64,000 bases of DNA, taken from the NCBI GenBank assembly GCA_016713275.1, contig JADJPL010000001.1, positions 555,001 through 619,000 of the forward strand, given 5' to 3'. This document shows, piece after piece, positions 36,392 through 45,620 of the stretch. The notes under the pieces are model-generated. The model was not told the DNA's origin and did not search any database. It was given only the letters and a program-made list of their open reading frames with translations. Position 1 is the stretch's first letter. Each line of letters starts with the position of its first letter. Source of the stretch: Haliscomenobacter sp. (lineage in GTDB: Bacteria > Bacteroidota > Bacteroidia > Chitinophagales > Saprospiraceae). The position numbers and the translations under genes were made by a program.

Positions 36392-37093
36392 ATGGAGGCA
36401 ACATCGTCGTTGTGGTATTTGGAAAACATTGACGTCACCGGGATCTTCTGCCCCCAGAAGATCGGGCGAGGCGAAATGGACCGGCATATTCACAAAGTTT
36501 ATAAAAAAGGAGAATACATTTTTTTACCTGAGGAACTGGCCGACAAGATTTTTTTCCTCACCGAAGGAAGCGTTAAAATCGGTTCCTATAGCGACTCGGG
36601 CAAAGAGATTACCAAAGCGATTCTTGGAAAAGGGGAAGTATTTGGGGAATCCTCTCTGATCGGGGAGGAAAAGCGGCGGGATTTTGCAATCGCGCTGGAG
36701 GAAACAACCATTTGTGCGGTTACGCTGGAGGAAATGAAATCCCTGATGCGCGATCACAGCGCGCTCAGTTTATTTCTCCTCCGCATCATGGGGTCCCGGA
36801 TGCTGGAAATGGAACAACGCCTCGAGTCGCTGGTTTTTAAGGACTCCCGTTCCAGGGTGGTCGAGTTCCTTGTTCAGCTCGGCCAACGCAAAGGCAAAAG
36901 GGTGGGCTTTGAAACGCTGGTGCCCCGCTTTATGACGCATCAGGAAATTGCCAACCTGACCGCAACTTCGAGACAAACGGTCACCACCATTCTCAATGAA
37001 CTGCGGAACAAAAACATCCTGACCTTCAACCGGCGCCGGCTGCTCATCCGGGATATAGAGCAACTCGCCAAAGAAGCTTCTTCCACCGATTGA
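36392..37093 (+). CDS. Crp/Fnr family transcriptional regulator
   Basis: A 233-residue regulator with an N-terminal cyclic-nucleotide-binding-like beta-roll (about 20-140; VYKKGEYIFLPEELADKIF, then GEVFGESSLIGEE), a dimerisation helix (about 141-170) and a C-terminal winged helix-turn-helix (THQEIANLTATSRQTVTTIL). In the recognition helix the Arg equal to E. coli CRP Arg180 is kept (SRQTV), while the Glu and second Arg become Gln and Thr. There is no N-terminal four-Cys Fe-S motif as in FNR; a single Cys lies at residue 20. The effector is unknown. It is a candidate binder of the AGTGAC-N4-GTCACT element near the hydrogenase genes. Confidence 0.88.
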   Translation: MEATSSLWYLENIDVTGIFCPQKIGRGEMDRHIHKVYKKGEYIFLPEELADKIFFLTEGSVKIGSYSDSGKEITKAILGKGEVFGESSLIGEEKRRDFAIALEETTICAVTLEEMKSLMRDHSALSLFLLRIMGSRMLEMEQRLESLVFKDSRSRVVEFLVQLGQRKGKRVGFETLVPRFMTHQEIANLTATSRQTVTTILNELRNKNILTFNRRRLLIRDIEQLAKEASSTD

Positions 37094-37132
37094 AAGGGTC
37101 ATTTCCCAGCCCCGCCGCCAGCAACTGATTGA

Positions 37133-40100
37133 ATGAGCGAAAAACGCGCCAACCGGCAGGCATACAACGATTTTTTTCTTGAACAACTCGGCAGGCTCAA
37201 TCCGGACCAGCGCAGGGCGGTAGACCATTTTGAAGGCCCCATGCTGGTCATCGCAGGGCCGGGAACCGGAAAAACCCAGATTCTGGCTGCCCGGATCGGA
37301 CGTGTTCTTCTGGAGACCGACACCCTGCCCGAAAATATTCTATGTCTTACCTTCACCGATGCAGGGGTGCTTGCCATGCGCGACCGGCTTCTGCAGTTTA
37401 TCGGCCCTGCCGCGCACCGGGTTCATCTGGCTACCTTCCATAGTTTCTGCAACGGGATCATCCAGGATAACCTGGAGTATTTTGGCCGCTATAACCTGGA
37501 GCCCTTGAGCGAATTGGAGCGCATCGATCTGATCAGATCCCTGATCGATCCGTTGAAGCCCGGCCACCCGCTTTCTCAACCCAACAGCTACCGGTATTTT
37601 TATGAAAGGCATCTGTCGCTTCTTTTTCAAAAAATGAAAACGGAGGATTGGACCCCTGCCCTGGTAGAGCAACGGGCGGATGCCTGGCTGGACCAGTTGC
37701 CCGAAGATCCTGCTTTTCAATACCAGCGCAATCAGGGCGCCAACCGGAAAGGAGACCCCAAGCAGGCCAAACTGGAAGATGCCCGCTGGAAAATGCAAAA
37801 ACTTAAAGCCGCCGCAGCCCTTTATCCTTTGTACGAACAGGCCAAAAGCCAGATCAGCCGCTACGATTACGACGACATGATCCTTTGGGTCTTGCGCGCC
37901 TTCGAGCAACACCCGTTTTTGCTGCGCAACTACCAGGAGAAATACCTGTACTTCCTGGTTGATGAGTATCAGGATACGAACGGGGCCCAGAATGAAATCC
38001 TGATGCAGCTCGTCGCTTATTGGGATGTTCCCAATATCCTGGTCGTTGGCGACGACGACCAATCGATATTTGAATTTCAGGGCGCCCGCTTGCAGAACCT
38101 GATGGACTTGTACCGGCGCTTTGAAACATCCATGGAGCTGGTTGTCTTGTCCGAAAATTACCGGTCGGCTCAGCCGGTGCTGGATGCGGCAGCCGGGCTG
38201 ATCGGGCGCAACCAGCAGCGCATCCTCTCCTTCCTCGCATCCTCGGGGCTGGAAAAACGGCTTCGCGCGGCCCATCCGGAGCGCCTGTTGGACAGCGGCC
38301 TGCCGGTGATCGCTGAATACCCTTCCCGAATTCACGAGGTAGCCGATATTGTCCACCAGATCGAACAATCGATTAGCGCCGGAACGCCTCCTTCTGAAAT
38401 CGCCATCCTGTATGCCCGGCATAAACAGGCGCAAGAAGTGCAGTTGCTTTTGCAGAAAAAAAATATTCCTTTCTTGACCCGCAGGAACGTCAACGTTTTT
38501 CATGCGCCTGCGGTACGGCAACTGCTGGAAATCCTGAATTATCTGCGGCAGGAAGCCTTGCACCCTCATTCCGGAGGGAGTGTTTTGTTTCGGATCCTCC
38601 ATTTTCGTTTCTGGGGAATCGCTCCCAACGACCTGGCGGAAATCAGTTTTTTTCTGCAAGAACCCGACGCAGAATCTCCCCTTACCTGGCGGCAGGTATT
38701 ACACCGTCCGGAAGCGGTTCAAGGGTTGTCCGAAGCCTCCATAGAACGGTTTAGGGCGATTGGAGGCCTATTGGACGGCTTTCACACAGACGAGGTGAAT
38801 TTACCCCTCCCTTACCTGGTAGAATCTATACTTAATCAAAGCGGCATCCTCCAGGCGGCTCTGGAAGGAGAAAATAAAGCGGACGAAGTGGACGTACTGA
38901 ACAGCTTTTTATCTTTTGTCCGCGAGGAAGCCGAACGCTCCCCCGGAATGAATACCGCCGAGCTGTTTCGAACGATCCAGCGTATGGAGGATAACCGGAT
39001 TCCGTTGCTCCTCCACAAAACGGAGGGAACCGCCGAAGGGGTGCAACTGCTCTCCGCTCATGCGTCCAAGGGGTTGGAATTCGACCGGGTTTTCCTTATC
39101 GATTGCACAAGCGACTACTGGGCGCCGAATAAACGCGGGTTGGCTGCCGGTTTTGCCCTCCCGGAAACCCTTACCTATTCTGGGGAAGAAGATGCCCTGG
39201 AAGCCAGAAGAAGGTTGTTTTATGTAGCGATGACCCGGGCAAGGTCCTTTTTACATATTTCTTACGCGAAAAAAGATGAAAAAAATAAGGAACGCCAGCG
39301 GGTCCAGTTCATCGATGAGCTTTTGACCGACCAGCCTGGGTTGTTAGCCTTAAAAACCACGCCTCCTGATATCCGGCAAGAAGCGCTGGAGCGCATGTTG
39401 ATCCGAACGGAAGCTCCTTTATGGACCAATTCCGCCTCGGCAAGGGTAGCAGAACGCCTGGTCCGGTTCCGGATGAGCGTAACGGCCTTGATCCGGTTTC
39501 TCCAGTGCCCGTTGGGGTTTTATTTCGAGCATATTCTTTCCGTGCCGCAGTTGCCCTCGGCAGAGGGAAGGTATGGAGCGGCGCTTCATCAGGCTTTGCA
39601 GCGCCTGTTTGAACGTATGCTCGCCTCCAGGCCAAGAAATTTTCCTCCGGAGTCCGATCTCCTCCTGTTCTTTGAGCAGGCGTTTCGAAAAGGCAAGGGA
39701 AGCTTTGATGCGGAGACGTATTCCCGCTATCTGGAACAGGGCCGTGCCTTTTTGAGCCTCTATTACCGGCGCCACCTGGGCGCTTGGCACAAAGACGTCA
39801 GCGTAGAATATACGGTGCGTCAGGTGGAGCTCGACGGCGTCCCCATTACCGGCACCATAGACCGGATTGAATACCACAAAAAATTAGCCGTTCGCCTCGT
39901 GGATTATAAAACAGGCTCGCACGATCCGACCAGGGTAAGCCGGCCTTCTGCCAAGAATCCGCTGGGCGGGGCGTATTGGAGGCAGCTGGTGTTTTACAAA
40001 CTGCTTTTTGAGCAACTTGACCGTTCCTCCCGGGTGGTAACGGAAGGCGAGATCGCCTATGTCCATCCCGATAAGCAAGGCGCGTTCCCTTCCGTGCAGA

Positions 40101-40285
40101 TCGTGTTTGAGCCGGAAGACATGCGCCTGGTCCGTGAATTGATTGTGGATACGTATGCCCGGATCATGAACCAGGACTTTTATTCCGGCTGCGGAAAGGA
40201 CGACTGCGTATGGTGTAATTTGGCACGCCAAACAACCTTGCCGCCCAGCCTGACCGATATGGAAACCGAATCCCTGGACGATTAA
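37133..40285 (+). CDS. UvrD-like ATP-dependent helicase with C-terminal PD-(D/E)XK nuclease
   Basis: A 1050-residue superfamily 1A helicase-nuclease. Walker A AGPGTGKTQI is at about residues 41-50, Walker B VDEYQDTNGAQNE near 278, GDDDQSIFEFQGA near 306, and motif VI RRRLFYVAMTRAR near 690. The C-terminal nuclease (about 780-1040) has ITGTIDRIEY and VDYKTG as active-site Asp and Asp-x-Lys elements. Cysteines in QCPLGFYF and the terminal GCGKDDCVWCN could form an Fe-S or zinc site, as in AddB/Cas4-type nucleases, although the spacing (Cx4Cx2C) differs. It is likely to act in DNA repair or recombination. It lies between the Crp/Fnr and glycosyltransferase genes on the same strand. Confidence 0.9.
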   Translation: MSEKRANRQAYNDFFLEQLGRLNPDQRRAVDHFEGPMLVIAGPGTGKTQILAARIGRVLLETDTLPENILCLTFTDAGVLAMRDRLLQFIGPAAHRVHLATFHSFCNGIIQDNLEYFGRYNLEPLSELERIDLIRSLIDPLKPGHPLSQPNSYRYFYERHLSLLFQKMKTEDWTPALVEQRADAWLDQLPEDPAFQYQRNQGANRKGDPKQAKLEDARWKMQKLKAAAALYPLYEQAKSQISRYDYDDMILWVLRAFEQHPFLLRNYQEKYLYFLVDEYQDTNGAQNEILMQLVAYWDVPNILVVGDDDQSIFEFQGARLQNLMDLYRRFETSMELVVLSENYRSAQPVLDAAAGLIGRNQQRILSFLASSGLEKRLRAAHPERLLDSGLPVIAEYPSRIHEVADIVHQIEQSISAGTPPSEIAILYARHKQAQEVQLLLQKKNIPFLTRRNVNVFHAPAVRQLLEILNYLRQEALHPHSGGSVLFRILHFRFWGIAPNDLAEISFFLQEPDAESPLTWRQVLHRPEAVQGLSEASIERFRAIGGLLDGFHTDEVNLPLPYLVESILNQSGILQAALEGENKADEVDVLNSFLSFVREEAERSPGMNTAELFRTIQRMEDNRIPLLLHKTEGTAEGVQLLSAHASKGLEFDRVFLIDCTSDYWAPNKRGLAAGFALPETLTYSGEEDALEARRRLFYVAMTRARSFLHISYAKKDEKNKERQRVQFIDELLTDQPGLLALKTTPPDIRQEALERMLIRTEAPLWTNSASARVAERLVRFRMSVTALIRFLQCPLGFYFEHILSVPQLPSAEGRYGAALHQALQRLFERMLASRPRNFPPESDLLLFFEQAFRKGKGSFDAETYSRYLEQGRAFLSLYYRRHLGAWHKDVSVEYTVRQVELDGVPITGTIDRIEYHKKLAVRLVDYKTGSHDPTRVSRPSAKNPLGGAYWRQLVFYKLLFEQLDRSSRVVTEGEIAYVHPDKQGAFPSVQIVFEPEDMRLVRELIVDTYARIMNQDFYSGCGKDDCVWCNLARQTTLPPSLTDMETESLDD

Positions 40286-40298
40286 GCCGATACCGCCT

Positions 40299-41441
40299 AT
40301 GCGCATTGCTATTAACACCCGCTTCCTGTTGCCGGGAAAATTGGAGGGAATTGGTTGGTATACCTACGAGGTTTGCCGGCGCCTGGTAGAACAGCACCCG
40401 GAGGATGAGTTCATTTTTCTTTTTGACCGTCCTTTCGACAAGCGGTTTCTCTTTGGGCCCAATGTGCGTGGAGTACTCGTGCCCCCTCCTGCCAGGCATC
40501 CGGTTTTATGGTATCTTTGGTTCGAATGGGCGGTTCCGGCGGCTTTAAAAACCTTGAAACCCGATGTTTTTTTCTCCCCCGACGGCTATATGAGCCGAAC
40601 GGTTGGGACGCCTTCGGTGATGGTTTTACACGATTTGGCCTACATCCATTACCCCGAGCAGCTGCCGAAACCGGTGCTCCGGTACCTGACCCGGTATACC
40701 CAAAAGTTCCTTGCCCGATCCGACCGGATCATTGCCATTTCTCATTTTGTGAAGTCCGACATCCTGCGCCACTTTCCTTTGGAGGAGGCCCGGATCGCGG
40801 TGGCGCCGAATGGGTGCCGGGAGGGTTTTGTTCCTCTGGGGCATGCGGAGCAACAACAGGTCCGAAATCACTACGCGGGAGGCGATCCGTATTTTTTCTA
40901 CCTGGGCGCTTTGCACCCAAGGAAGAACATTCCCCGGTTGATCGAAGCCTATTCCCGGTTCAGGGAAGAAACCGGCTCCAACGTCAAGCTGTTGGTAGGT
41001 GGGCGGATGGCCTGGAAAACAGGCGCCATTTTCGATGCCTGGACGGAGGCTGCCTTTAGGGACGATGTTTTATTCCTGGGGTACCTGCCCGAAGAGGAAC
41101 TGAAAAAAGTGACTGCTTCGGCTTTAGCGCTTACCTACCTTTCCTTATTCGAAGGCTTCGGCTTGCCCATTCTGGAGGCGATGCACTGCGATGTGCCGGT
41201 GATCACCTCGGCGGCTGCCTCTATGCCAGAGGTAGCGGGAGACGCCGCTTTGCTGGCAGACCCCACGCAAGTGGACCAAATTGCGGGAGCTATGACAGAA
41301 GTTTGGAGAAAGCCGGAGTTGCGGGAATCGCTTATAGCAAGAGGAAGGACACAAAGGGAATGGTTCTCCTGGGATACGGCGGCGCAGAAGATTTATACTG
41401 TTTTGGAGCAGGCGGGGAATAAAAAAAGCGCCAGGGGTTGA
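40299..41441 (+). CDS. glycosyltransferase family 4 protein
   Basis: A 380-residue GT-B fold enzyme of the GT4 type. The N-terminus RIAINTRFLLPGKLEGIGWYT is the acceptor-side loop, FYLGALHPRKNIPRLIEAY begins the donor domain near residue 205, and the nucleotide-sugar site is marked by YLSLFEGFGLPILEAMHCDVPVI with the E-x7-E spacing. Acceptor and sugar are unknown. It starts 13 bases after the helicase gene. The last codons contain an A7 run that serves as the T-tract of the convergent mtaB terminator. Confidence 0.9.
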   Translation: MRIAINTRFLLPGKLEGIGWYTYEVCRRLVEQHPEDEFIFLFDRPFDKRFLFGPNVRGVLVPPPARHPVLWYLWFEWAVPAALKTLKPDVFFSPDGYMSRTVGTPSVMVLHDLAYIHYPEQLPKPVLRYLTRYTQKFLARSDRIIAISHFVKSDILRHFPLEEARIAVAPNGCREGFVPLGHAEQQQVRNHYAGGDPYFFYLGALHPRKNIPRLIEAYSRFREETGSNVKLLVGGRMAWKTGAIFDAWTEAAFRDDVLFLGYLPEEELKKVTASALALTYLSLFEGFGLPILEAMHCDVPVITSAAASMPEVAGDAALLADPTQVDQIAGAMTEVWRKPELRESLIARGRTQREWFSWDTAAQKIYTVLEQAGNKKSARG

Positions 41442-41458
41442 TAGCCACACTGACGCTT
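41421..41458 (-). terminator. intrinsic terminator of mtaB
   Basis: On the minus strand AAGCGTCAG pairs with CTGGCGCTT (one G-U pair) and is followed by seven T. The sequence overlaps the last codons of the glycosyltransferase gene. Confidence 0.65.
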
Positions 41459-41498
41459 CCTCGTAAAACCTTATTTCTGCAACCAAAATTCAATTCTA

Positions 41499-42881
41499 TT
41501 AACACGTTTGAACGCCCGAAAAGTTCGCGGATTGGTTGGAAGATGCGGAAAAATCCACAGAAACCTCGACATTTCCGCTCCGGCGCATTCCAGTTAAAGT
41601 TGCGGGCAGGATGGCATTGATCAGTCCTTCCTGAAAAGGCGCTTCCACTTTGATGTAATTATCAGTAAATCCGGAAATCAATCCTTTGTCTTTATGCATT
41701 TCGAAAAGGACCGGCCGGGTTTGCCCCAGATGTCGTTCGTAGAAGAACCGGCGTTTTTTCTCGCTCAGTATGCTGAGCATCTCATTTCGCTGCCTTCGTT
41801 CTTCCACAGGCACCGGGTCATCGAATTCCGGGGCGGGCGTATTGGCCCGTTCCGAATACGTAAACACGTGCAGATAAGAAACGTCCAGATCCGTTAGGAA
41901 GTGGTATGTGTCGAGAAAATCTGCTTCCGTTTCTCCCGGGAAACCGACGATCACATCAACCCCGATGCAGGCGTGGGGCATTTGGGCTTTGATCCGGGCT
42001 ACGCGGTCGGCGTATAGCTCCCGGAAATACCTGCGCCGCATGAGCTTGAGGATCTTGTTGCTTCCCGACTGCAGGGGCATGTGGAAATGCGGAACAAACC
42101 GCGCAGAAGAGGCGACGAAATCAATGATCTCGTCCGTACACAGATTGGGCTCAATGGAGGAAATCCGGAAGCGGGGGATTTCGCTTACGCGATCGAGCTC
42201 GCGGATGAGATCAATGAAGAGGCCTTCCTTCTTTTTGCGCGTTCCCTCAATAACTTCACTACTGTTGCCAAAATCACCAATGTTAACACCTGTTAGAACA
42301 ATTTCTTTGACTCCCAAATCGGCGATCTTTTGCGCATTGGCAACCACATGCTCTACACTGTCGCTCCTGCTTTCACCCCGTGCCTGGGGAATGGTGCAGA
42401 AAGAACATTTGTAATCGCAGCCATCCTGTACTTTAAGGAAGGACCGCGTGCGGTCGCCAAACGAGAAAGCATCGCTGAAGGTTTTGGCTTCCTTCACTGC
42501 TCCGGCGAATACCAGGCCTTTGCCTGGGGCTTTACTCAAGCCGTCGATGTAATCCAGAATGCGGAATTTTTCAGCCGCGCCCAGGACCAGATCGACTCCC
42601 GGAATATTGGCGATTTCTTCAGGTTTGAGCTGCGCGTAACAACCGACCACCACAACAAAGGCGTCCGGCGATTGCCGGAGGGCCTGCCGGACAATCTTCC
42701 GGCATTTCCGGTCGGCAAAGTCCGTGACCGAACACGTGTTGATCACATAAATACCCGCTCCTTCCTCAAACGGAACTTCCCGGTAACCCGCTTGTTCGAA
42801 CAAGCGGGAGATAGAAGACGTCTCCGAGTAGTTCAGTTTACAACCCAGCGTATAAAAAGCAACGGAGCGGGGTGTGGACAT
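41499..42881 (-). CDS. mtaB: tRNA t6A37 methylthiotransferase MtaB
   Basis: A 460-residue radical-SAM enzyme that converts t6A37 to ms2t6A37 in tRNAs reading ANN codons. The N-terminal UPF0004 domain holds the auxiliary-cluster cysteines in TLGCKLNYSE, VINTCSVT and VVGCYAQL. The radical-SAM motif CDYKCSFCTIPQARG is near residue 150. A C-terminal TRAM domain carries FEMHKDKGLISGFTDNYIKVE. The length and the TLGCKLN start identify MtaB rather than MiaB or RimO. A TACCTTTG promoter box lies about 25 bases upstream of its start. Confidence 0.94.
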   Translation of the reverse strand: MSTPRSVAFYTLGCKLNYSETSSISRLFEQAGYREVPFEEGAGIYVINTCSVTDFADRKCRKIVRQALRQSPDAFVVVVGCYAQLKPEEIANIPGVDLVLGAAEKFRILDYIDGLSKAPGKGLVFAGAVKEAKTFSDAFSFGDRTRSFLKVQDGCDYKCSFCTIPQARGESRSDSVEHVVANAQKIADLGVKEIVLTGVNIGDFGNSSEVIEGTRKKKEGLFIDLIRELDRVSEIPRFRISSIEPNLCTDEIIDFVASSARFVPHFHMPLQSGSNKILKLMRRRYFRELYADRVARIKAQMPHACIGVDVIVGFPGETEADFLDTYHFLTDLDVSYLHVFTYSERANTPAPEFDDPVPVEERRQRNEMLSILSEKKRRFFYERHLGQTRPVLFEMHKDKGLISGFTDNYIKVEAPFQEGLINAILPATLTGMRRSGNVEVSVDFSASSNQSANFSGVQTC

Positions 42882-42905
42882 AGTAATCTGCGCATTTCAA
42901 AGCCG

Positions 42906-42913
42906 CAAAGGTA
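42906..42913 (-). promoter_or_regulatory. -7 box of mtaB
   Basis: TACCTTTG on the minus strand, an exact TAnnTTTG match, 25 bases before the mtaB start. The -33 element is unclear. Confidence 0.5.
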
Positions 42914-43113
42914 CGGCTGCTTTCTGAAGATTTCACGGGGATATTAACGTTAAGAGTTGGGTTTTAGTTTCTCCCGAAAATGTTAATAAAGCGTAAACCC
43001 TGCTTGGTACAAAGTGGATTAAGCATTTCCCAGGCCTTTTCGCTTCCAGGTGACCCATGCCGATCGTCCGCGAAAGGAAATTAAATGGAACCCGAATGGT
43101 CTGGAATCCTTGC

Positions 43114-43121
43114 TATCTTTG
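43114..43121 (+). promoter_or_regulatory. -7 box of the class A serine hydrolase gene
   Basis: TATCTTTG followed by CGG, an exact TAnnTTTG match 38 bases before the start codon at 43159. Confidence 0.5.
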
Positions 43122-43158
43122 CGGAGAATGGTTGTTTACCTGATTTATCTTTCTGGAC

Positions 43159-44067
43159 ATGCAAACGATAACAACAAAAGGACTTTGGCTTCCGGTTTTC
43201 TTTTGGCTCCTCCTCCCTGGAGCCGGCGCGCAACAAACGCTTCAAAGTCTGGAGCAGGCGGTACGCAAGGAGTTCAGCCGTTCTCCCGGGACCTTTGCCC
43301 TGGCTTTTCAAGACGTCCGGCGGCCGGAGCGTCTATTGCTTATCAACGAAAAAGAGGTATTTCACGCGGCGAGCACAATGAAAACACCGGTAATGGCCGA
43401 AGTATACCGGCAGGCTGCGGCCCGGAAGTTTAAATTGTCCGATTCCCTGGTGATTAAGAACGAGTTCAAAAGTATCGTCGATGGCAGCCCATTCAGCCTG
43501 GAAGTGGGCGTCGATTCCGAAGAAAAACTATATCAGCGGATCGGGGGAAAGGCGAGTATATACGATCTGGTTTACGACATGATTATTTACAGCTCCAATT
43601 TGGCGACGAATATCGTCATTGAACTGGTAGATGCCCGGAACGTCACCCAAACCATGCGTTCGATCGGGGCTATGGATATTCAGGTGCTTCGGGGAGTAGA
43701 GGACAGTAAGGCTTACAGCCTGGGAAAGAACAATACCACAACGGCGTTTGATCTGATGCTGTTGTTCCGGGAAATTGCCAGGGGAAAGCTGGTCAGCAAA
43801 AAAGCATGTAAGGAAATGACCTCCATTTTGCTGGACCAAAAATTTAACGAAGGCATCCCCGCGCTGTTGCCCAAAGACGTGAAAGTAGCGCATAAGACGG
43901 GTTGGATCACCAGCGTACGCCACGACTCCGGCATCGTGATGCTTCCCGACGGACGGCAGTACGTACTGATCATCCTGTCCAAAGGATGGCAATCCGATGA
44001 ACTGGCCACCGAGATCATGGCGAATACGTCCAGGCTGGTTTACGATTATGTGGTAGGGAATCAGTAA
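43159..44067 (+). CDS. class A beta-lactamase-like serine hydrolase
   Basis: A 302-residue exported protein with a signal peptide ending near GAGA-QQ. The class A fold signatures are the active-site STMK (Ser72, Lys75), SSN in place of SDN (145-147) and HKTG (Lys246). The omega-loop ExxLN motif that holds deacylating Glu166 in true class A enzymes is not recognisable: the aligned stretch reads GVEDSKAYSLGKNNTTTA. Beta-lactam hydrolysis is therefore doubtful, and a peptidase or esterase role is equally possible. It has its own promoter box and is convergent with the CDGSH gene. Confidence 0.82.
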   Translation: MQTITTKGLWLPVFFWLLLPGAGAQQTLQSLEQAVRKEFSRSPGTFALAFQDVRRPERLLLINEKEVFHAASTMKTPVMAEVYRQAAARKFKLSDSLVIKNEFKSIVDGSPFSLEVGVDSEEKLYQRIGGKASIYDLVYDMIIYSSNLATNIVIELVDARNVTQTMRSIGAMDIQVLRGVEDSKAYSLGKNNTTTAFDLMLLFREIARGKLVSKKACKEMTSILLDQKFNEGIPALLPKDVKVAHKTGWITSVRHDSGIVMLPDGRQYVLIILSKGWQSDELATEIMANTSRLVYDYVVGNQ

Positions 44068-44076
44068 AGGGTAACC

Positions 44077-44307
44077 CTACCCCTGAAAGCCGATGGTTTT
44101 GTGGGCGCCGTCGCAAAAGGGTTTGTTTGCCGAAGCGCCGCACCGGCAAAAGGACGTGCGGGGGCCTTTGGAAACCACGGTTCCATCCGGCATTGTAACA
44201 TCGATCATGCCATGGATGAGCAAAGAGCCGTTCTCGCGGACTTCACAGGCAATTTTTGGCGGCTCAGGCGGGGTTGGATTCTGGTTTTCCTGTTCGTTGG
44301 CGTTCAT
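44077..44307 (-). CDS. CDGSH iron-sulfur domain protein
   Basis: A 76-residue soluble protein with one CDGSH motif, CRCGASANKPFCDGAH, whose three Cys and one His bind a [2Fe-2S] cluster. The preceding segment (GSLLIHGMIDVTMPDGT) fits the prokaryotic single-domain type. It probably acts in redox or cluster transfer; the partner is unknown. A Gln/Asn/Pro-rich N-terminal stretch of about 18 residues is unstructured-looking. It is convergent with the serine hydrolase and divergent from the pseudouridine synthase. Confidence 0.88.
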   Translation of the reverse strand: MNANEQENQNPTPPEPPKIACEVRENGSLLIHGMIDVTMPDGTVVSKGPRTSFCRCGASANKPFCDGAHKTIGFQG

Positions 44308-44384
44308 AAGGTATAAAAGCTGGTTTTTTCAAAGCTTCTGTCTTTACAACTGTATTGGATAAAGAAAGTTCAGATCTTTGGTCT

Positions 44385-45041
44385 ATGCGCCTCCAAGATA
44401 TTCTTTTAGCCGAAACTTCTTCGTGGTTTGCCGTCGACAAACCAAGCGGCATCAGCGTAGAACGCCAGCCCGGCGCCAGCGATACCCTGGAGGATCTGGC
44501 GCTCCACTACGGTGGGGGTAAGCAAGGAATCTGGATCGTGCACCGGTTGGACCGGCCTACCAGTGGGGTGGTGCTGATGGCAAAAAAGAAAGGAGCGCTG
44601 GTCAGCATCCCGGAGCAATTTCGCAACGGGAAGGTGAAAAAGATCTACCTCGCACGCACGCAGCGCAAACCGGAGAAGGACCAGGGAACGCTTCGGCACT
44701 GGCTGGTCAAAGACCAGAAAGCGAAAACCGCCAGCGCGTTTTCCCATCCGGAGGCTCACGCTCAGGAAGCGCTGTTGCGTTACCAGGTGGATGCGTTCAA
44801 GGAAGGTGGCTGGCTTTGGCGGATTGAACTGCTTTCGGGCAGGTTTCACCAGATCCGGGCGCAGCTTTCCGCTATCGGCTGCCCGGTTATTGGGGATACT
44901 TTGTATGGAGGGTTGTCTTTGCCCGGTTCGCCGGGAATAGCGTTGCACGCCCTGGAACTGCATTTTCACGACCCCCTTACCGGGGAACCGATCACCGTTC
45001 GCGCTCCCCAACCAGAGACCCTTGCCTGGCTTCTTGCCTGA
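44385..45041 (+). CDS. RluA-family pseudouridine synthase
   Basis: A 218-residue RNA pseudouridine synthase. The catalytic motif IVHRLDRPTSGVVLMAK contains the active Asp, and the C-terminal blocks are LLSGRFHQIRAQLSAIGCPVIGDTLYGG and IALHALELHFHDPLT. It lacks the N-terminal S4 RNA-binding domain, as some members do. The target uridine (23S rRNA or tRNA) cannot be read. ATG 44385 is preferred over an in-frame TTG ten codons earlier because conservation starts at LAETSSWFAVDKPSG. Confidence 0.9.
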   Translation: MRLQDILLAETSSWFAVDKPSGISVERQPGASDTLEDLALHYGGGKQGIWIVHRLDRPTSGVVLMAKKKGALVSIPEQFRNGKVKKIYLARTQRKPEKDQGTLRHWLVKDQKAKTASAFSHPEAHAQEALLRYQVDAFKEGGWLWRIELLSGRFHQIRAQLSAIGCPVIGDTLYGGLSLPGSPGIALHALELHFHDPLTGEPITVRAPQPETLAWLLA

Positions 45042-45176
45042 AACGTTGGACGCTACACCCTGCCCTTGGTGAATAATTTCCTTAAAACTAATGACATTCA
45101 TCATTTACGCACGTTTCCCAAACCGGTTATTTTAACCCCAATTCAGATTACCCCACAACCAGATAAAACCAAAAGA

Positions 45177-45578
45177 ATGAAATCAGTGAAAGAAGTGATG
45201 TCGAAGCATTTGATTACGGCATCGCCAGGAAGCACAGTGAGCGATTTGCGCAGGCTGATGACCAGGTACAATATTGGGGCTGTTCCCATTGTTCTTGAAG
45301 GAGATACCGCTCAAACGGTTGGAATCGTTACCGACCTGGATTTGCGCAATATCAAAGATGCGGCGTTGCCGGCTTCGTCCGTCATGACAACCGTCCTGCA
45401 CAGTGTGAGCCCCAACGCAAGCATTGCTTCTGCGGCGAATGTGATGCTGCAGTACGGAATTCACCATCTCCTGGTCAAAGACCGGCAGGATCTGGTGGGT
45501 TTGGTAAGCGCCCTTGATTTGCTGACGGTAGTTGCGGATACCAGGAGTTCCTTTGCCAACCGGATGATTTTCATGTGA
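45177..45578 (+). CDS. CBS domain protein
   Basis: A 133-residue protein composed of two CBS domains (VKEVMSKHLITASPGSTV, about 1-60; SSVMTTVLHSVSPNASI, about 65-125), a Bateman module that binds adenosyl nucleotides such as AMP or ATP. It has no attached enzyme or channel, so it probably regulates a partner. An upstream in-frame start would add 37 residues with no CBS similarity; ATG 45177 is chosen. It lies 42 bases before the pyruvate-kinase-like gene, and a link to adenylate control of that enzyme is possible but unproven. Confidence 0.87.
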   Translation: MKSVKEVMSKHLITASPGSTVSDLRRLMTRYNIGAVPIVLEGDTAQTVGIVTDLDLRNIKDAALPASSVMTTVLHSVSPNASIASAANVMLQYGIHHLLVKDRQDLVGLVSALDLLTVVADTRSSFANRMIFM

Positions 45579-45620
45579 TCTCAGCGCTTGTGAATAAAGC
45601 GAACAAACTTATGCCAATAT

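Noticed and set aside
45100..45130. AATGA-N6-TCATT inverted repeat upstream of the CBS gene as a third Crp/Fnr site
   Set aside because: The spacing differs from the N4 sites and the half-site lacks the GTGA core.
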